Positions 48,383 to 58,728 of a stretch of 64,000 nucleotides of DNA are shown here, piece after piece. The position numbers were made by a program, and so were the translations under genes. Origin of the DNA: Arenicola marina (taxonomy: Eukaryota > Annelida > Polychaeta > Arenicolidae); assembly GCA_964019135.1 (NCBI GenBank), contig OZ025248.1:45315670-45379669 (forward strand). The letters are read 5' to 3'. The notes under the pieces were generated by a model. That model searched no databases. It saw only the letters and a list, made by a program, of their open reading frames with translations, and had not been told where the DNA came from. Within the stretch, counting starts at the first letter, position 1; every line of letters begins with the position of its first letter.

Positions 48383-48690
48383 TAAAAATAGAAAACCCTG
48401 GCTCACATCTGGTCTGAAAACAAATTATATCATAAAATTAAAATTCGTCTTAGCGATGAGCATACAAGGCCATATAAAAACTATGAAAATAAGCTTTTTC
48501 TAACACTTAGACAGGCCGAGAAACTACACTATCAACAATTAATTCAAAATAGCCAAGGTAATCTAACGAAAACATGGCGAACAATCAAGGAAGTCAGCGA
48601 TAAAAGTACATCTATCTAAACCAGACGAAATTTGTCTATAATGACAAGTTAATTTAAGACAGTTCTCAGTTTGTCAACGGTCTATGCCCT
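48383..48690 (+). mobile_element. Non-LTR retrotransposon fragment (endonuclease-RT linker)
   Basis: The conceptual translation, with one frameshift, gives NRKPWLTSGLKTN, then YKNYENKLFLTLRQAEKLHY and NLTKTWRTIKEV, followed after stops by NDKLI and DSSQFVNGL. This order (K-P-W-x-T-x-G-L, Y-K-x-Y-x-N-K-L, R-x-A-E-K-x-Y-Y, K-x-x-W-x-x-I, then a D-K-L-I segment) is the linker between the endonuclease and reverse transcriptase of L2/CR1/Jockey-group LINEs. No reverse transcriptase core follows. It is a dead remnant. Confidence 0.75.
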
Positions 48691-48898
48691 CGTCAAGAAG
48701 CCCAGATGGGGTCTCCTAGAATTGGGCTGGTTGGTTCCACGCCTAATTTCTGTACGGTGGTATATATGTATTGTTTTATTTACAAGCAAACAGAATATAG
48801 CCACTGCCAGATAGTGTGACCGTCCGTTACTGTGACGTTAAACATAAAATTCAATAAAAACTTCCGCCGCTTCCTACGTGCTCTTTCGAACAACTTAC

Positions 48899-49084
48899 CT
48901 GTTTATTAACGACGTCATACTCACTAGGTAAGACATATTCGCTGAAAGAAATAGTTTGTATATTAAATTGCTCGTTTCCAATTCTACAAGCCCCAATCTC
49001 AGAAATCAGGGTGCGCAGTGACTCCACCGTTTGAGCGACGTACGAATTATTCGAACGCGTTTGATCGGTTTCGTTTTTGGCCAC
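48899..49084 (-). other. Possible exon ending at a GTAAGT donor
   Basis: A 62-codon reverse-strand frame from Met at 49084 ends exactly in frame at CAG|GTAAGTT (48899/48898). Composition is protein-like (VAQTVESLRTLISEIGACR). No family recognised. The region just upstream (ACCAAGATG, ATGGTGTTGGCTG) resembles 52590-52690 on the same strand, hinting at two diverged copies of one unit. Confidence 0.25.
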
Positions 49085-49859
49085 AAAAGCCAGCCAACAC
49101 CATGAAAGGTCGCAGACGAAGCATCTTGGTGACCCTTGCCCTTATTGCGTAGGTTGCGTAGATGTTTTATGGGCTCGGAGTGGAAGTGACAGGGGCGTAT
49201 GCGGATAAAGATCAACCGAAAGCAAAATCAGCGATCCGCGTGAATGTTGGACTTGCTGGACTGCACAAACCATGAAGGTCATTAAACAGTAATATAACAT
49301 AGATCAACGGATACGTGTTGTGTTAATTATTTGTATGCTCGTTGTTAAAATAGTATTCACACATTTTGTTGCAGGTCGAAATATTACTTTATATATATTA
49401 TTAACTTATTGTGAGGCCTGGACGCCATGTTGAAAATTTTCGCGATCCTCGTCTGAGTGTGATGTAAGGTCTGGGAGTAAAATGTACCACGTGACCGCGC
49501 TATCGGACCACAATCTCCGCGTTCGGTTATGCACTCCGCTGCGTCAGATTTTCTCCGTACGCTTACCCGAACTCACCCTTTAGGAGCCACTGCGGCAAGC
49601 TCCCTGCACGATGGCGCTACGCAAGCTCCGCTTTTACCGCTGCTGTCGGCAGCGGGCAAATTTCCGGACACTTGAAAAACGGTCAAATTAGTTGTAACTT
49701 CTTACAAGATTACAACTTTCAAGAATGAATCAGAAAAATAACGAGCTCTGTGTATTTAATACAGCAAAATACATCTTGTACCATTTTGAAAAAGTTCTAA
49801 TTGAGATTGAACTCTTTTCATCACCTGATGCCGTGTGTTATTAGGGTTAGGCTCACAGC
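49085..49859. other. Intergenic, no gene seen
   Basis: Nothing recognised beyond the weak similarity noted for 48899-49084. Confidence 0.3.
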
Positions 49860-50033
49860 CGTGGCGGATCCTGGAATTTGTGAAAGGGGGGGGCGTGTGA
49901 GAATATTTTACATAGGCAACTAAATTTTTCCTCAAAAATCCGACTTTAACAGTGCTTGCCTCGTTCCTGAAAGGGGGAGCGCCCGCCCCCGGCCCACCGC
50001 CCCCCCCCCCCCCCCGTGGATCAGCCACTGGGC
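49860..50033. mobile_element. Short GTGGCGGATCC-ended element
   Basis: The left end CCGTGGCGGATCCTGGAATT and right end CCGTGGATCAGCCACTG are rough inverted repeats enclosing G- and C-runs. Same group as 52143-52438 but more decayed; target-site duplication not evident. Confidence 0.55.
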
Positions 50034-51138
50034 TAGGTCCCGGCATTCATTTATAGAAATGCGCGGCGCACTTTTCCCATCAATTTTCGCAGCGCCGCCC
50101 TGGCGAGCGAGTGTGAAAATGCATTGAAGAAGTAGGCGGCAACAGAGATATAATGGATCTCTAGCGGAGTGAGTCAATAGCAGGGAGTGCCACTGGGGAA
50201 GGAACGACTCTTGTAAGGAGAATGCCCAAGACGAGTACATATCTTTTCAAGAATGAACTGTTACGCGGTTATTCTCTGACTTAAAGTACGGTGAGCCTCA
50301 CCTGTTCCCAGTAGCGTGAATATGAGTCTTGTTAAAATATTCATTGCGACTCTCGCGTCCAAAAGCAATAAGATAGCTGACCCAAGCCGGTCTATCTTAG
50401 AAACTACGAAGTGTATATTGTAGCATATGGTAGGCGTGAGTCATACGTGAGCTAAGTTTAAACAATAGTTTGCCCTAGCGTGGAAGAACCTTCGGACCCT
50501 GCAGCCACAAGTCAGTTTAGTTCATCTACAGACTGCAAGAATGAAGTCACGTTTCGAATCAAGTTGCGTAGACTACTTTTCATGGATTATGTGTCATTAT
50601 ACAGACGATCAGCGTCACTTGGAGATGGAATTTGATGCAATCGTTCAAATTATTGGTTACTGAAAGGATATGATATGCAGCGATATTGCGATCAGGTTTA
50701 CAGCGCGGAAAACCACTTGAAGTGCATTGTTGAATGATACAAGGAAATATCGGTATGTATTTTGCATAAGAATTGGATCTCGTGATCTACGCTTGTTTTG
50801 AGAAGAAATGTGTATCTATTTTTGCTAGAAGATTCCATCGAGCATAAAGCTTCCATTGTGTTTGTGACATATTGATTGCTCATGATTGGCATTGACTGCG
50901 ATTGTCGATTTCGTAACATTGAAGAAAGATTGTTCAACTGGAATATAGTTTACTCTCGTTGGGTCAATCTCACTTTATCAGCTCGCTACAACAGTGCATT
51001 AATGTACAGTTTAGACAATAGGATGACGTCATAACAGTACTTTAACGCCGGATACTTGTTACCGACTCCACTAACTCACTTCTGGACCTGTTCACCTGTG
51101 CCACGTCACATAGCTCATTTGAGCCTTGGTTAATACTA
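50034..51138. other. Intergenic, no gene recognised
   Basis: Unique sequence, no supported feature. Confidence 0.35.
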
Positions 51139-51345
51139 CCATAATGTGTGCGCGTACAATCATAGTGTTTACGTATTCTATATACCTTGTCCTTCTTCTG
51201 ACATCAAGTCGTGTGCTGCAACATTTCTTCGCGAAAATATAACCGAAACAACCTAGTGTTGACACACTTTTTTTATGTCAGAAGATAGATCAAGCTATAT
51301 AGAAAACGTAAGCACTATGATTGTACGCGCACACATTATGATTAA
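51139..51345. repeat. Long hairpin, ~85-bp arms
   Basis: CATAATGTGTGCGCGTACAA plus TCATAGTG at 51141 is reverse-complemented at 51311-51340, and the match continues inward through TTTACGT, TTCTATATA, CTTCTGACAT and GTGTGCTGCAACA to a short loop. Identity is roughly 85 % by eye. Non-coding. Confidence 0.85.
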
Positions 51346-52142
51346 AGCTACAGTCGATTCAAGACTGGCGTCTAAAGAACTTTGCATGGACACCGTTGTG
51401 CGCCTAGAAAGCGGGCTTGCCTGGGGGCACTTGCGGGCACTTGCGGGTGGGCCAGTTTCAGGTACTGGGGCCCAAAGATACCAGACCTCTTCAGACCCTT
51501 AATTTTGTGTGTATGATGAAATTTCTTGTGCACCCGTGGCTGCGTCAGGAGGGATCGTTGGATATAAGGGCCATCTCCTATGGTGAGTAGGAAGCGACTA
51601 AAACAGGAGGCGCCAAACGACTAAATAAAACATATGGGTAAAAGCTATGCCCAGCCTAGCGTGTGATTTATTGTTATGCAGAGCATAACACGCGTTTTGA
51701 CCAATTTGGCATTTGACATTTGACCAAGCAGAGCTTTTCGCCAGGAAAGCCAAACACAACGGTCTCCTTCCCTTAAATAAAGGAGGTATTATTAGACATA
51801 AAATTTGCATCGAGCAAATAAAAGTTCAAATGGGCTGGTTTATGTACTCTGTCGGCTATCTGCTTTCATGGTGTCAGCTGTTTGTGTAGCATTGGCCATG
51901 CCTGGTGTCTATGGGATTTGGGTAATAGATGTGACATCAATGACATTGGTGCGTCGCGGTTACTTCTTCACAGAAATTGATCAGCCAATTATGTTTTTCG
52001 CGCAGATAAGACTTATTGTAATCACTATTTAATGACTAACACATTTTGTGAGCTCTGCATATGACAGCCTGATCGACGCTGACCTGACCTACTTACGGAC
52101 TGCCACTGGACGGACTGCCAGGGCGACATGTTTGGATACCTG
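51346..52142. other. Intergenic, no gene seen
   Basis: It includes GGGGGCACTTGCGGGCACTT, a short direct repeat at 51424, and CTTCAGACCC wording shared with the P450 intron 6 repeat. Short frames only. Confidence 0.35.
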
Positions 52143-52438
52143 TAGTGGCGGATCTAGGGGTGGGGGGGGGGGGTTAGGGGGGTTGCACCCCCCCTCCCCC
52201 CTTGGGAGCCAGAACATACAACATACATGTCAACATACATGTTAAAGTCCCAAGTCTTTAGAGAGCACCCCCCCCCCCTCCCTTGGGAACCTGAACATAC
52301 ACTGTTAAAGTCGGCTTCTCCGAGCACGGTCCCCCCCCACCTCCCCCGGTCGCAAGTTTTTCAGGGCGCACACTCCTCGGTCGGAAGTTTCAGAGAGCAA
52401 CCCCCACCCCCCTTGGCAAATTCCTAGATCCGCCCCTG
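52143..52438. mobile_element. 296-bp MITE with 5-bp target-site duplication
   Basis: TAGTGGCGGATCTAG at the left and CTAGATCCGCCCCTG at the right are inverted with two mismatches. ACCTG flanks both sides (52138-52142 and 52439-52443). The interior is G- and C-runs mixed with GGTCGCAAGTTTTTCAG and GGTCGGAAGTTTCAGAG, non-coding. The duplication length matches that of the element at 18843. Confidence 0.85.
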
Positions 52439-52470
52439 ACCTGATTGGTGGACTGAGGGAGGTAATTGGA

Positions 52471-52701
52471 CTAGCTTTTTGCAACACTTACAAGAGAAGC
52501 TTTATTTTGCTCTTCGGGAAAGATATCGACTGACCGGTGAACAGAAAACGTAAACTTGTGCGGCAAACACCATACATGGACAGATAGCTGTGGTAAAGAA
52601 AGCAGCCAACACCATGAATAATGGTTGCCGGCGTAGCACATAATGCGTAGCACATCTTGGTGCATGTCCTCAAGTATTTGAGCAAATCTCACGGCAGGCA
52701 A
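52471..52701 (-). other. Open frame related to 49.1 kb, 76 codons
   Basis: The reverse-strand frame reads HQDVLRIMCYAG and HYSWCWLLSLPQL. DNA around the CACCAAGATG and ATGGTGTTGGCTG words is similar to the sequence upstream of 49084. No family recognised; could be an exon or the remnant of a dispersed repeat. Confidence 0.22.
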
Positions 52702-53929
52702 GAGGTATCAACAAGAGCCGAACTCACGTAGGCGCACACGCGTAAATAAAGCGCGGAATCAGAACCAAGACTGAAAATACAAGTAGTGTGCACAGCTGCC
52801 ATCCAGCGGCATGTGTACATAATGGATCACCATTATCTTTGTTAGCATTGTCACGGGTTGAAATGAAACTGGAACATAAAAACGTCCACCGTGTTCGTCC
52901 CTGATCCTGGTCAACCCGGTTCTGGTTGATACATAGGATGTCTTAAAACCATCAGATACATAGTTCGATCGTACAAAGATAAACGGTCATCGACTCCCCC
53001 CATAAATACGTTTTGACGTTGCAATAACTCCGCAACTTATCTTAAAGATAAAACATTTCTCGGTTGAAGAATATTGTTTTACAAGGCTATGTCCCCGGCA
53101 CACTAATCTTAGACACAAATACCTTGCCCCATGGTATGTACAGAATCATGCAGCACTATATAAATCCGATTATCAATAGATTACTCGCAATCTGGATACA
53201 TTTATCTACAAAGTTTGTGGTGATGGTAAAATGTTTATGCGGTCGTTTGGGCACAACGCCCATGATACATATGTACTATTTAGAATACTGTAACAGAAAC
53301 CAGATGAATGACGCACATGTCAGTTACGGCGATGCTCGGCTTTATTCCCTTAATGGGAATGCTTCATCAACAACAGCTGCTAGGTTTCTAGGAACACTTC
53401 CCAATGCGGGATATTGTAGCCTATCTATAATTTAACTATATTGAATATATTATAATTTAACTATATTGAATGTATCATAATTCAAATATGAAAGCCCAAA
53501 TAATATATATTTAGATCTTTAACCTGTGTAGACAGGTCGATATGTAATATTAAGCTGTTGTTGTAAAAGAAGACTTAATTCTCTACCCAGTCGGTTGCGA
53601 AGAGTTATTACCTAGTTGTGTTTTTAAACCTAGTTTTATCACTACTCATGTGTTACACCTTGCGTCCCTATTTTAATGTTGATACATATATTCATTACGC
53701 TCGCAGGTCTTCCATGTTAAGAGCCCGTCAAACATGAGTAAATGGTAGACGCGCGTCGCATTCACCCCCTCCACTCCCACCCTCCCTCCAGATCCCGCCC
53801 CCACACCTGTTTATTCACTGCAGAGTAACTAACCTCAGTACACATTGCACAGACATTTTCAGCAAGAAAGCTGTTCCCAACCACACAACATGTCCTGTAG
53901 CTACCCCATTTACATATCTATCTCTCATT
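52702..53929. other. Intergenic, no gene recognised
   Basis: A 123-codon + frame (53064-53435) lacks any recognisable domain. Near 53430 a 26-bp AT-rich phrase (TAACTATATTGAAT) is repeated. Confidence 0.3.
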
Positions 53930-53955
53930 AAATATCTCTCTCTATCTATTTTTTA

Positions 53956-54003
<48 letters not shown>

Positions 54004-54034
54004 CATAGAGAGAGAGAGATTGATAGATAGATAG
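53930..54034. repeat. CT/AT/GA/GATA microsatellite
   Basis: A CT run, then an AT run, then GAGAGA and GATAGATA. The CT and GA parts are complementary around the AT core, so the tract can fold back. It abuts the start of the element at 54041. Confidence 0.95.
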
Positions 54035-54040
54035 ATATAA

Positions 54041-57000
54041 CAAGAGACCGAGGTCGAGGACGAAAATACATAAGTACGTTTGGAAGCTGTATTAATGGCG
54101 ACGTTACGAGTCGTCAGGGCCAATTTTGGCTAAAGGGCCTTATACAGGCAATTTGGGCTAAATGCTGCCTTCGACAGGCAGTGTGGCACTGTGGGCGGAG
54201 CTTAATTGGACATCCAGTTTGAAGCCAAGGCGCTTCTCTTGAAGCAATATTAACGGTACTTTCGTATCTTTTATTTATTATGTCTTCGTAACTTCACGAA
54301 TTTCATTTGACGACCACGACAATATTCGCGATGGCTTCTATTTTGTTAAGTATACCTACTTACGAAATCATGGGTGAACTCATGAACTTGTGGGTGATGG
54401 TAGCTATTGCCAAATTAGCTGAACATCAAGCAGGCCCCAACTTTCGTATGAGCGCGTAAGCTATTATTGTGGGTCGTACCTCAGGGGAGCTCCGCTCTAG
54501 CCGAGGGTGAAAGCACTTGGTCGTCTGGGTAGTAAATGGCTGAGATGTCTCGGCACGTCCGTCTTCTTCGGTAGTTTAGTCTTCGTCTGCCTGTTGTTGT
54601 AGATCTGTTTCAGGTGGCGCTACGCTTGAATGGTTTTTCATTAGTTACAATAATGCACTCGCTGGGAACCAGCCGGCCAAGCAGATATACCTGTGACCAT
54701 GTGAGCAGTTCTGGGCTGGCTCCCAACCAGAACCAGTGCACACCTGTTGTCACTCGCCAGGCGGCGGGCCACCGTTTCACAATACTATGACGTTGACGCA
54801 AACTTAGGCCCCTCGCCATAGGTGTCTCTGAAGACGACGTGTTTAAGTGAACATGAAATGTTGTTCTCAAGAGCGATTGCTTGACTCCTTATGAATGGCG
54901 CTACGAATTTTACTTTTTATCTAATAATACGTCATCGTGGCGTGACATGACGTCATTTGACGTTCGCAAAAATGCTCAAGATGGCTTCTATTTCTTTAAT
55001 ATGCTTACTTATCAACTCGGGTTATGACAGCTATTGCCAAAGTGGCTGAAAATAAAGCAAACCCAACATTGCGTAGGAGCACGTTAGCTATGACGTCACT
55101 TTTGACGCATACTTATCCCCTGCGCCAAAAAAGTTACACACGGCACAAACTGTCCCTGAACACGACCTGCAACGTCAAGCGACCCGAAAGTCGCCATACC
55201 TTATAATAGCTGAGTAATAGCTTACGTAAGATGTGTGACGTCATGACGTCATAGTGACGTCATGACGTCATAGTGACGTTATGACGTGACGCACGACAAC
55301 GTCCAAGTGGCAATACGCCATGGTTTACTGCCAAAACTTATTCGATTAAAGAGCTAGGCGATAGAAAGAATAGTCCTTTAGCCATGGCTTGACGAAATGG
55401 CTAAAAGTTGCATTAGGTCATCATTGCGGGGACACGGAGACCTAGGACAAGAACAAAGAACACTGCAGGCGAAGTGATATAGCAACTCATTTGTTTCTTT
55501 TACTAGGTTTCTGCCGATCAATGGTCCCTACCATTTGGCGTAAAGATCACAGCTCTGGCATGTTTTTCTTAATTTTGACGTTGTTTCAAAGATGGACACA
55601 ATCTCCATTCACTCATCATTGGCGGCCCTCAAAGGTGTAGTCCCACTTTGAAGCGCTCTAGCGCCATAACTGAGCAACATCCGCCTGATTGAAGCATTAA
55701 GTGATCTGTAGATGCTTATTGGCAACTAGTTGGCCAAACGAATGCAATTTTAGCATTTTTATCTGATTTTTGACGATTTTTCTTTCAATGGCAAGAATCT
55801 GTATGTTTATCATTAGACCAGTGGCTTCGTTGCCATGGAAACAAAAAGTAATACAGAGATCGCCGTGTTTTTCTTATAACTTGCTTTAAGGTGATATTAC
55901 CTCACTGTGTGGCGAAGGAGACTGAACTAGCTTGAGAGGAAGTAGGTCGATCAAGTTCATTTTTCCCCATAGGATCCCATGTTAAACGATTTCGACTATA
56001 TACCGAAAAGTAATGTGGCTATGGAACCATGTTGACAGATTATGACTCAGCTTAGTATTATCCATCCACAGGTGCAAGCATTGAGTGATGGCTTGAATAG
56101 GACACCCGTGGGAGCCTCTGCTAACACCAAAAAGCCATATCTTTATACCATTGGCCAAATTTCAAAAAAATCCTGTGACGTCACTATTTGCTCCAATCGC
56201 ATGCGATAAGCACTGAGGCTACTATGTATCATGTTTAACTAAGAAAAAAATCCCGGCGTCGCTTGATGGAGACACTTGTGAAATACACGACAAACAGCCT
56301 GAAGATACAGCGCTTTAACATGGGAAGTCCCATAGAGAACTGCCGTCGGCCCTGAAACCGTAAGTAAGATAGGAACATATTGTTTTTAGTTTGCAGCTAT
56401 ACGAGGAACTACTTGTACTACAATATAATGCTACTCACTCATTTTTTGGATTTTTTTCTGATTTTTGACGATTTTTTTTATATACCAAAAGTGACGTCAT
56501 CGTGACGTCACGTGACGCATCAGATAATTCCAAGATTCTACACAACTCATCTCAATTCATATTTCTATGGCATATTAGAATATCATAGCGATAGCTTGAT
56601 GGCAAATGCGCCCAAAAGCGAGGAAACTGACAGAGGTCATTTAGTGCGTTTTCCGCAAAACTTATGACCTCATTTTACTCGAAAATAAGTGTTACGCATC
56701 AAAAAGTGAACAATACCCGAAAATTGCGCCTTGAATGCTAGCACATCTTGAAACTGGCCAGAGATATCTAGCGTCAATATTAACGGAGATATAAGCGTTT
56801 TTAGTTATTTTTCCAAAAAATCGCTGTGATCTTGACCATTGACCTTTTGATGTGCCCAACAAATATGTTGTAGCGCTACTGCGTAGCTATTAGGTACTAA
56901 AGACTGCGAACCGATGCATGTAGGTGTTAGGCCGTAAGAAAACTTCCCGTTTTTGCGTGAAACAGACATACAAACGGACAAACAAACACGACCAACTGAC

Positions 57001-57073
57001 ATATGACGAAAATTAAAAAATTTCGTCATAACAAACACGACCAACTGACATATGACGAATTTTCGTCATAATA
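54041..57073 (-). mobile_element. CRE-dense element, copy 2 (reverse)
   Basis: Reverse complement of 6155-8837, colinear, with a nested 320-bp insertion at 54465-54784. By eye nine exact TGACGTCA palindromes occur, four of them clustered at about 55236-55266. The right end carries two copies of a ~44-bp phrase (CACGACCAACTGACATATGA) with hairpin words GACGAATTTTCGTC, so the terminal hairpin was locally duplicated. No coding frame. Confidence 0.88.
54465..54784. mobile_element. 320-bp insertion nested in copy 2, 4-bp target-site duplication
   Basis: It begins TATTGTGGG and ends CACAATA, giving a 7-bp terminal inverted repeat (TATTGTG). CTAT lies outside both ends (54461-54464, 54785-54788). 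The empty site AAGCTATGACGTTGACGC is present in copy 3 at 61980-61997 and in reverse in copy 1, so the insertion borders are exact. No open frame of note. Confidence 0.9.
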
Positions 57074-58728
57074 AATGGCTAGTCAGGCCTCCCAGTTTTT
57101 CTTTGTGAGAAGCTGCTTCAGGGGAAACAAGATTACGTCAGAAGCAGGGAGCGAGGGATTTTCCCCACTCGGGCCGTATCTGTGTCATGTAACCGACCAC
57201 ACGGACCCGCCCTCGGCATACACTGAAGAGGGTATAATGCAGCCACGTCACTTAAGGGGAGAATTCGATGGACGAATGTTACTCTGAGCGGACGAAATGG
57301 AACATTAAGAAGTCCTGCGTATAATGTATATACCATCAATTCCGGAGTTTATCAAACACCGTAGGACGCGAGATCACGTGACCGCCGAACCCTCACCCTC
57401 TGAAATATCAAGGGAATACCTGGACGAACAGTTCCTGTTAGACAAACGCCGTGTACGCAAAAGTAAACCCGCATATCGCTTTTTTCGCACTTTTTTTCGC
57501 GCGCTTCACTGAGCAGACGACTTGGTCATCGGACTCCATGCCACACACACCCAACAGTCTTCCCGCCAAGCGCCTTAAATTGTCGTCTGCGCGTCGTGGC
57601 GGGCTCGGTCGTGACGGGGTGGTTGCGGTGAAGGGGTGCGGGGCGAGCATTGACATACGGCAGGCTTCGGTCGGCTGCTCGTCGTATCTCAAGGGACATC
57701 ACACTCGACATCTACCAATCACGTACCGCGGCCTGTCTTATGGGGGAATGGGACTCGATTCTCGAAGGAAAGAACAATGTAACCTGGATTTGTAAATTTC
57801 TGGCAAGTTTGCCTCGAACATATTAAGCAAACGTTACAGTTGTGCTAAATGTGAATCACGACCTTTCATTTCAATATGCGATGCAGATTGTTGTTACTTG
57901 TTGGGAAACATGTGTTTAAATAGCTTTAACACTCACATAGTCAGACAGTATGGGACAGCGGATAGCTAGGTATTCCTCGATTTTTTGTCCAGTTGAAGCG
58001 GCTGGTTCCCACCAACCGGAGAGTCTGCTGGAAGGGACTTTACAGAGGGATGCAGGCATATCCACGCCCGGTCATATTCGCCCCTCCCTCTCCCCCCTCC
58101 CTCGCCCCCTCCCTGGCTCAGGCCCGGCGCGCTCTGTAGACGCTTATACCACCTCACAATAGAGAAAGAGAAAGGATAACGACCTAGGCGCACTAGTCGG
58201 AAGCAAAAACCTCCAAACTTCGTGATGCCGACGCAAAAACCAGAGTGAGCTAGACAAAGTAGGCAAAGTCGAAATTTAACATTGCAAATTCGCAACTTAA
58301 GAAGTGGTAACCCGCACCCGCTCCCCATCCCGCACCCCGCACCTGCCCCCCAGCCCGTACCCCCCCCCCCGCACCCCTTCCTAGTTCCTGTGGCCGCCGC
58401 TCTGCGGCCTGCCTCAGCGTTTCCGCGAACTGCCTTCATCCTTCTATAGTACAACGTGGGCTTGTCGTTCGAAACCAGGAAGGCAGGGCGAAATGTATCC
58501 AGCCCGAAGAATGTTTAGCAGTCAGCGGTAGCATGCACACCCTGTAACGTCAGTCAGATAAATAAATCCACCATTCTCTATATCCTTCCCAGACATGCAT
58601 GAAGGCGACTCGTGTAATCCCCGGTAATCATTCGATAATTGCCCATTAAGCCTACTCGGTTGGTTTGGACCGGTAGTAAAAGTAGAATATATCTGAACCA
58701 GTAACCAACCAGTAAAAAACCCAACACG
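57074..58728. other. Intergenic; unassigned frames
   Basis: A 114-codon + frame (57451-57795) contains a basic KRLKLSSARR stretch, and a 162-codon - frame (57966-58454) is Gly/Arg-rich through a C-run repeat near 58310-58375. Neither matches a known family and I see no splice support. Confidence 0.3.

Noticed and set aside
53064..53435. 123-codon + ORF as a gene
   Set aside because: Composition looks random and no family or splice signals were recognised.
57966..58454. 162-codon Gly/Arg-rich reverse ORF
   Set aside because: Its length depends on a C/G-run low-complexity stretch at 58310-58375.
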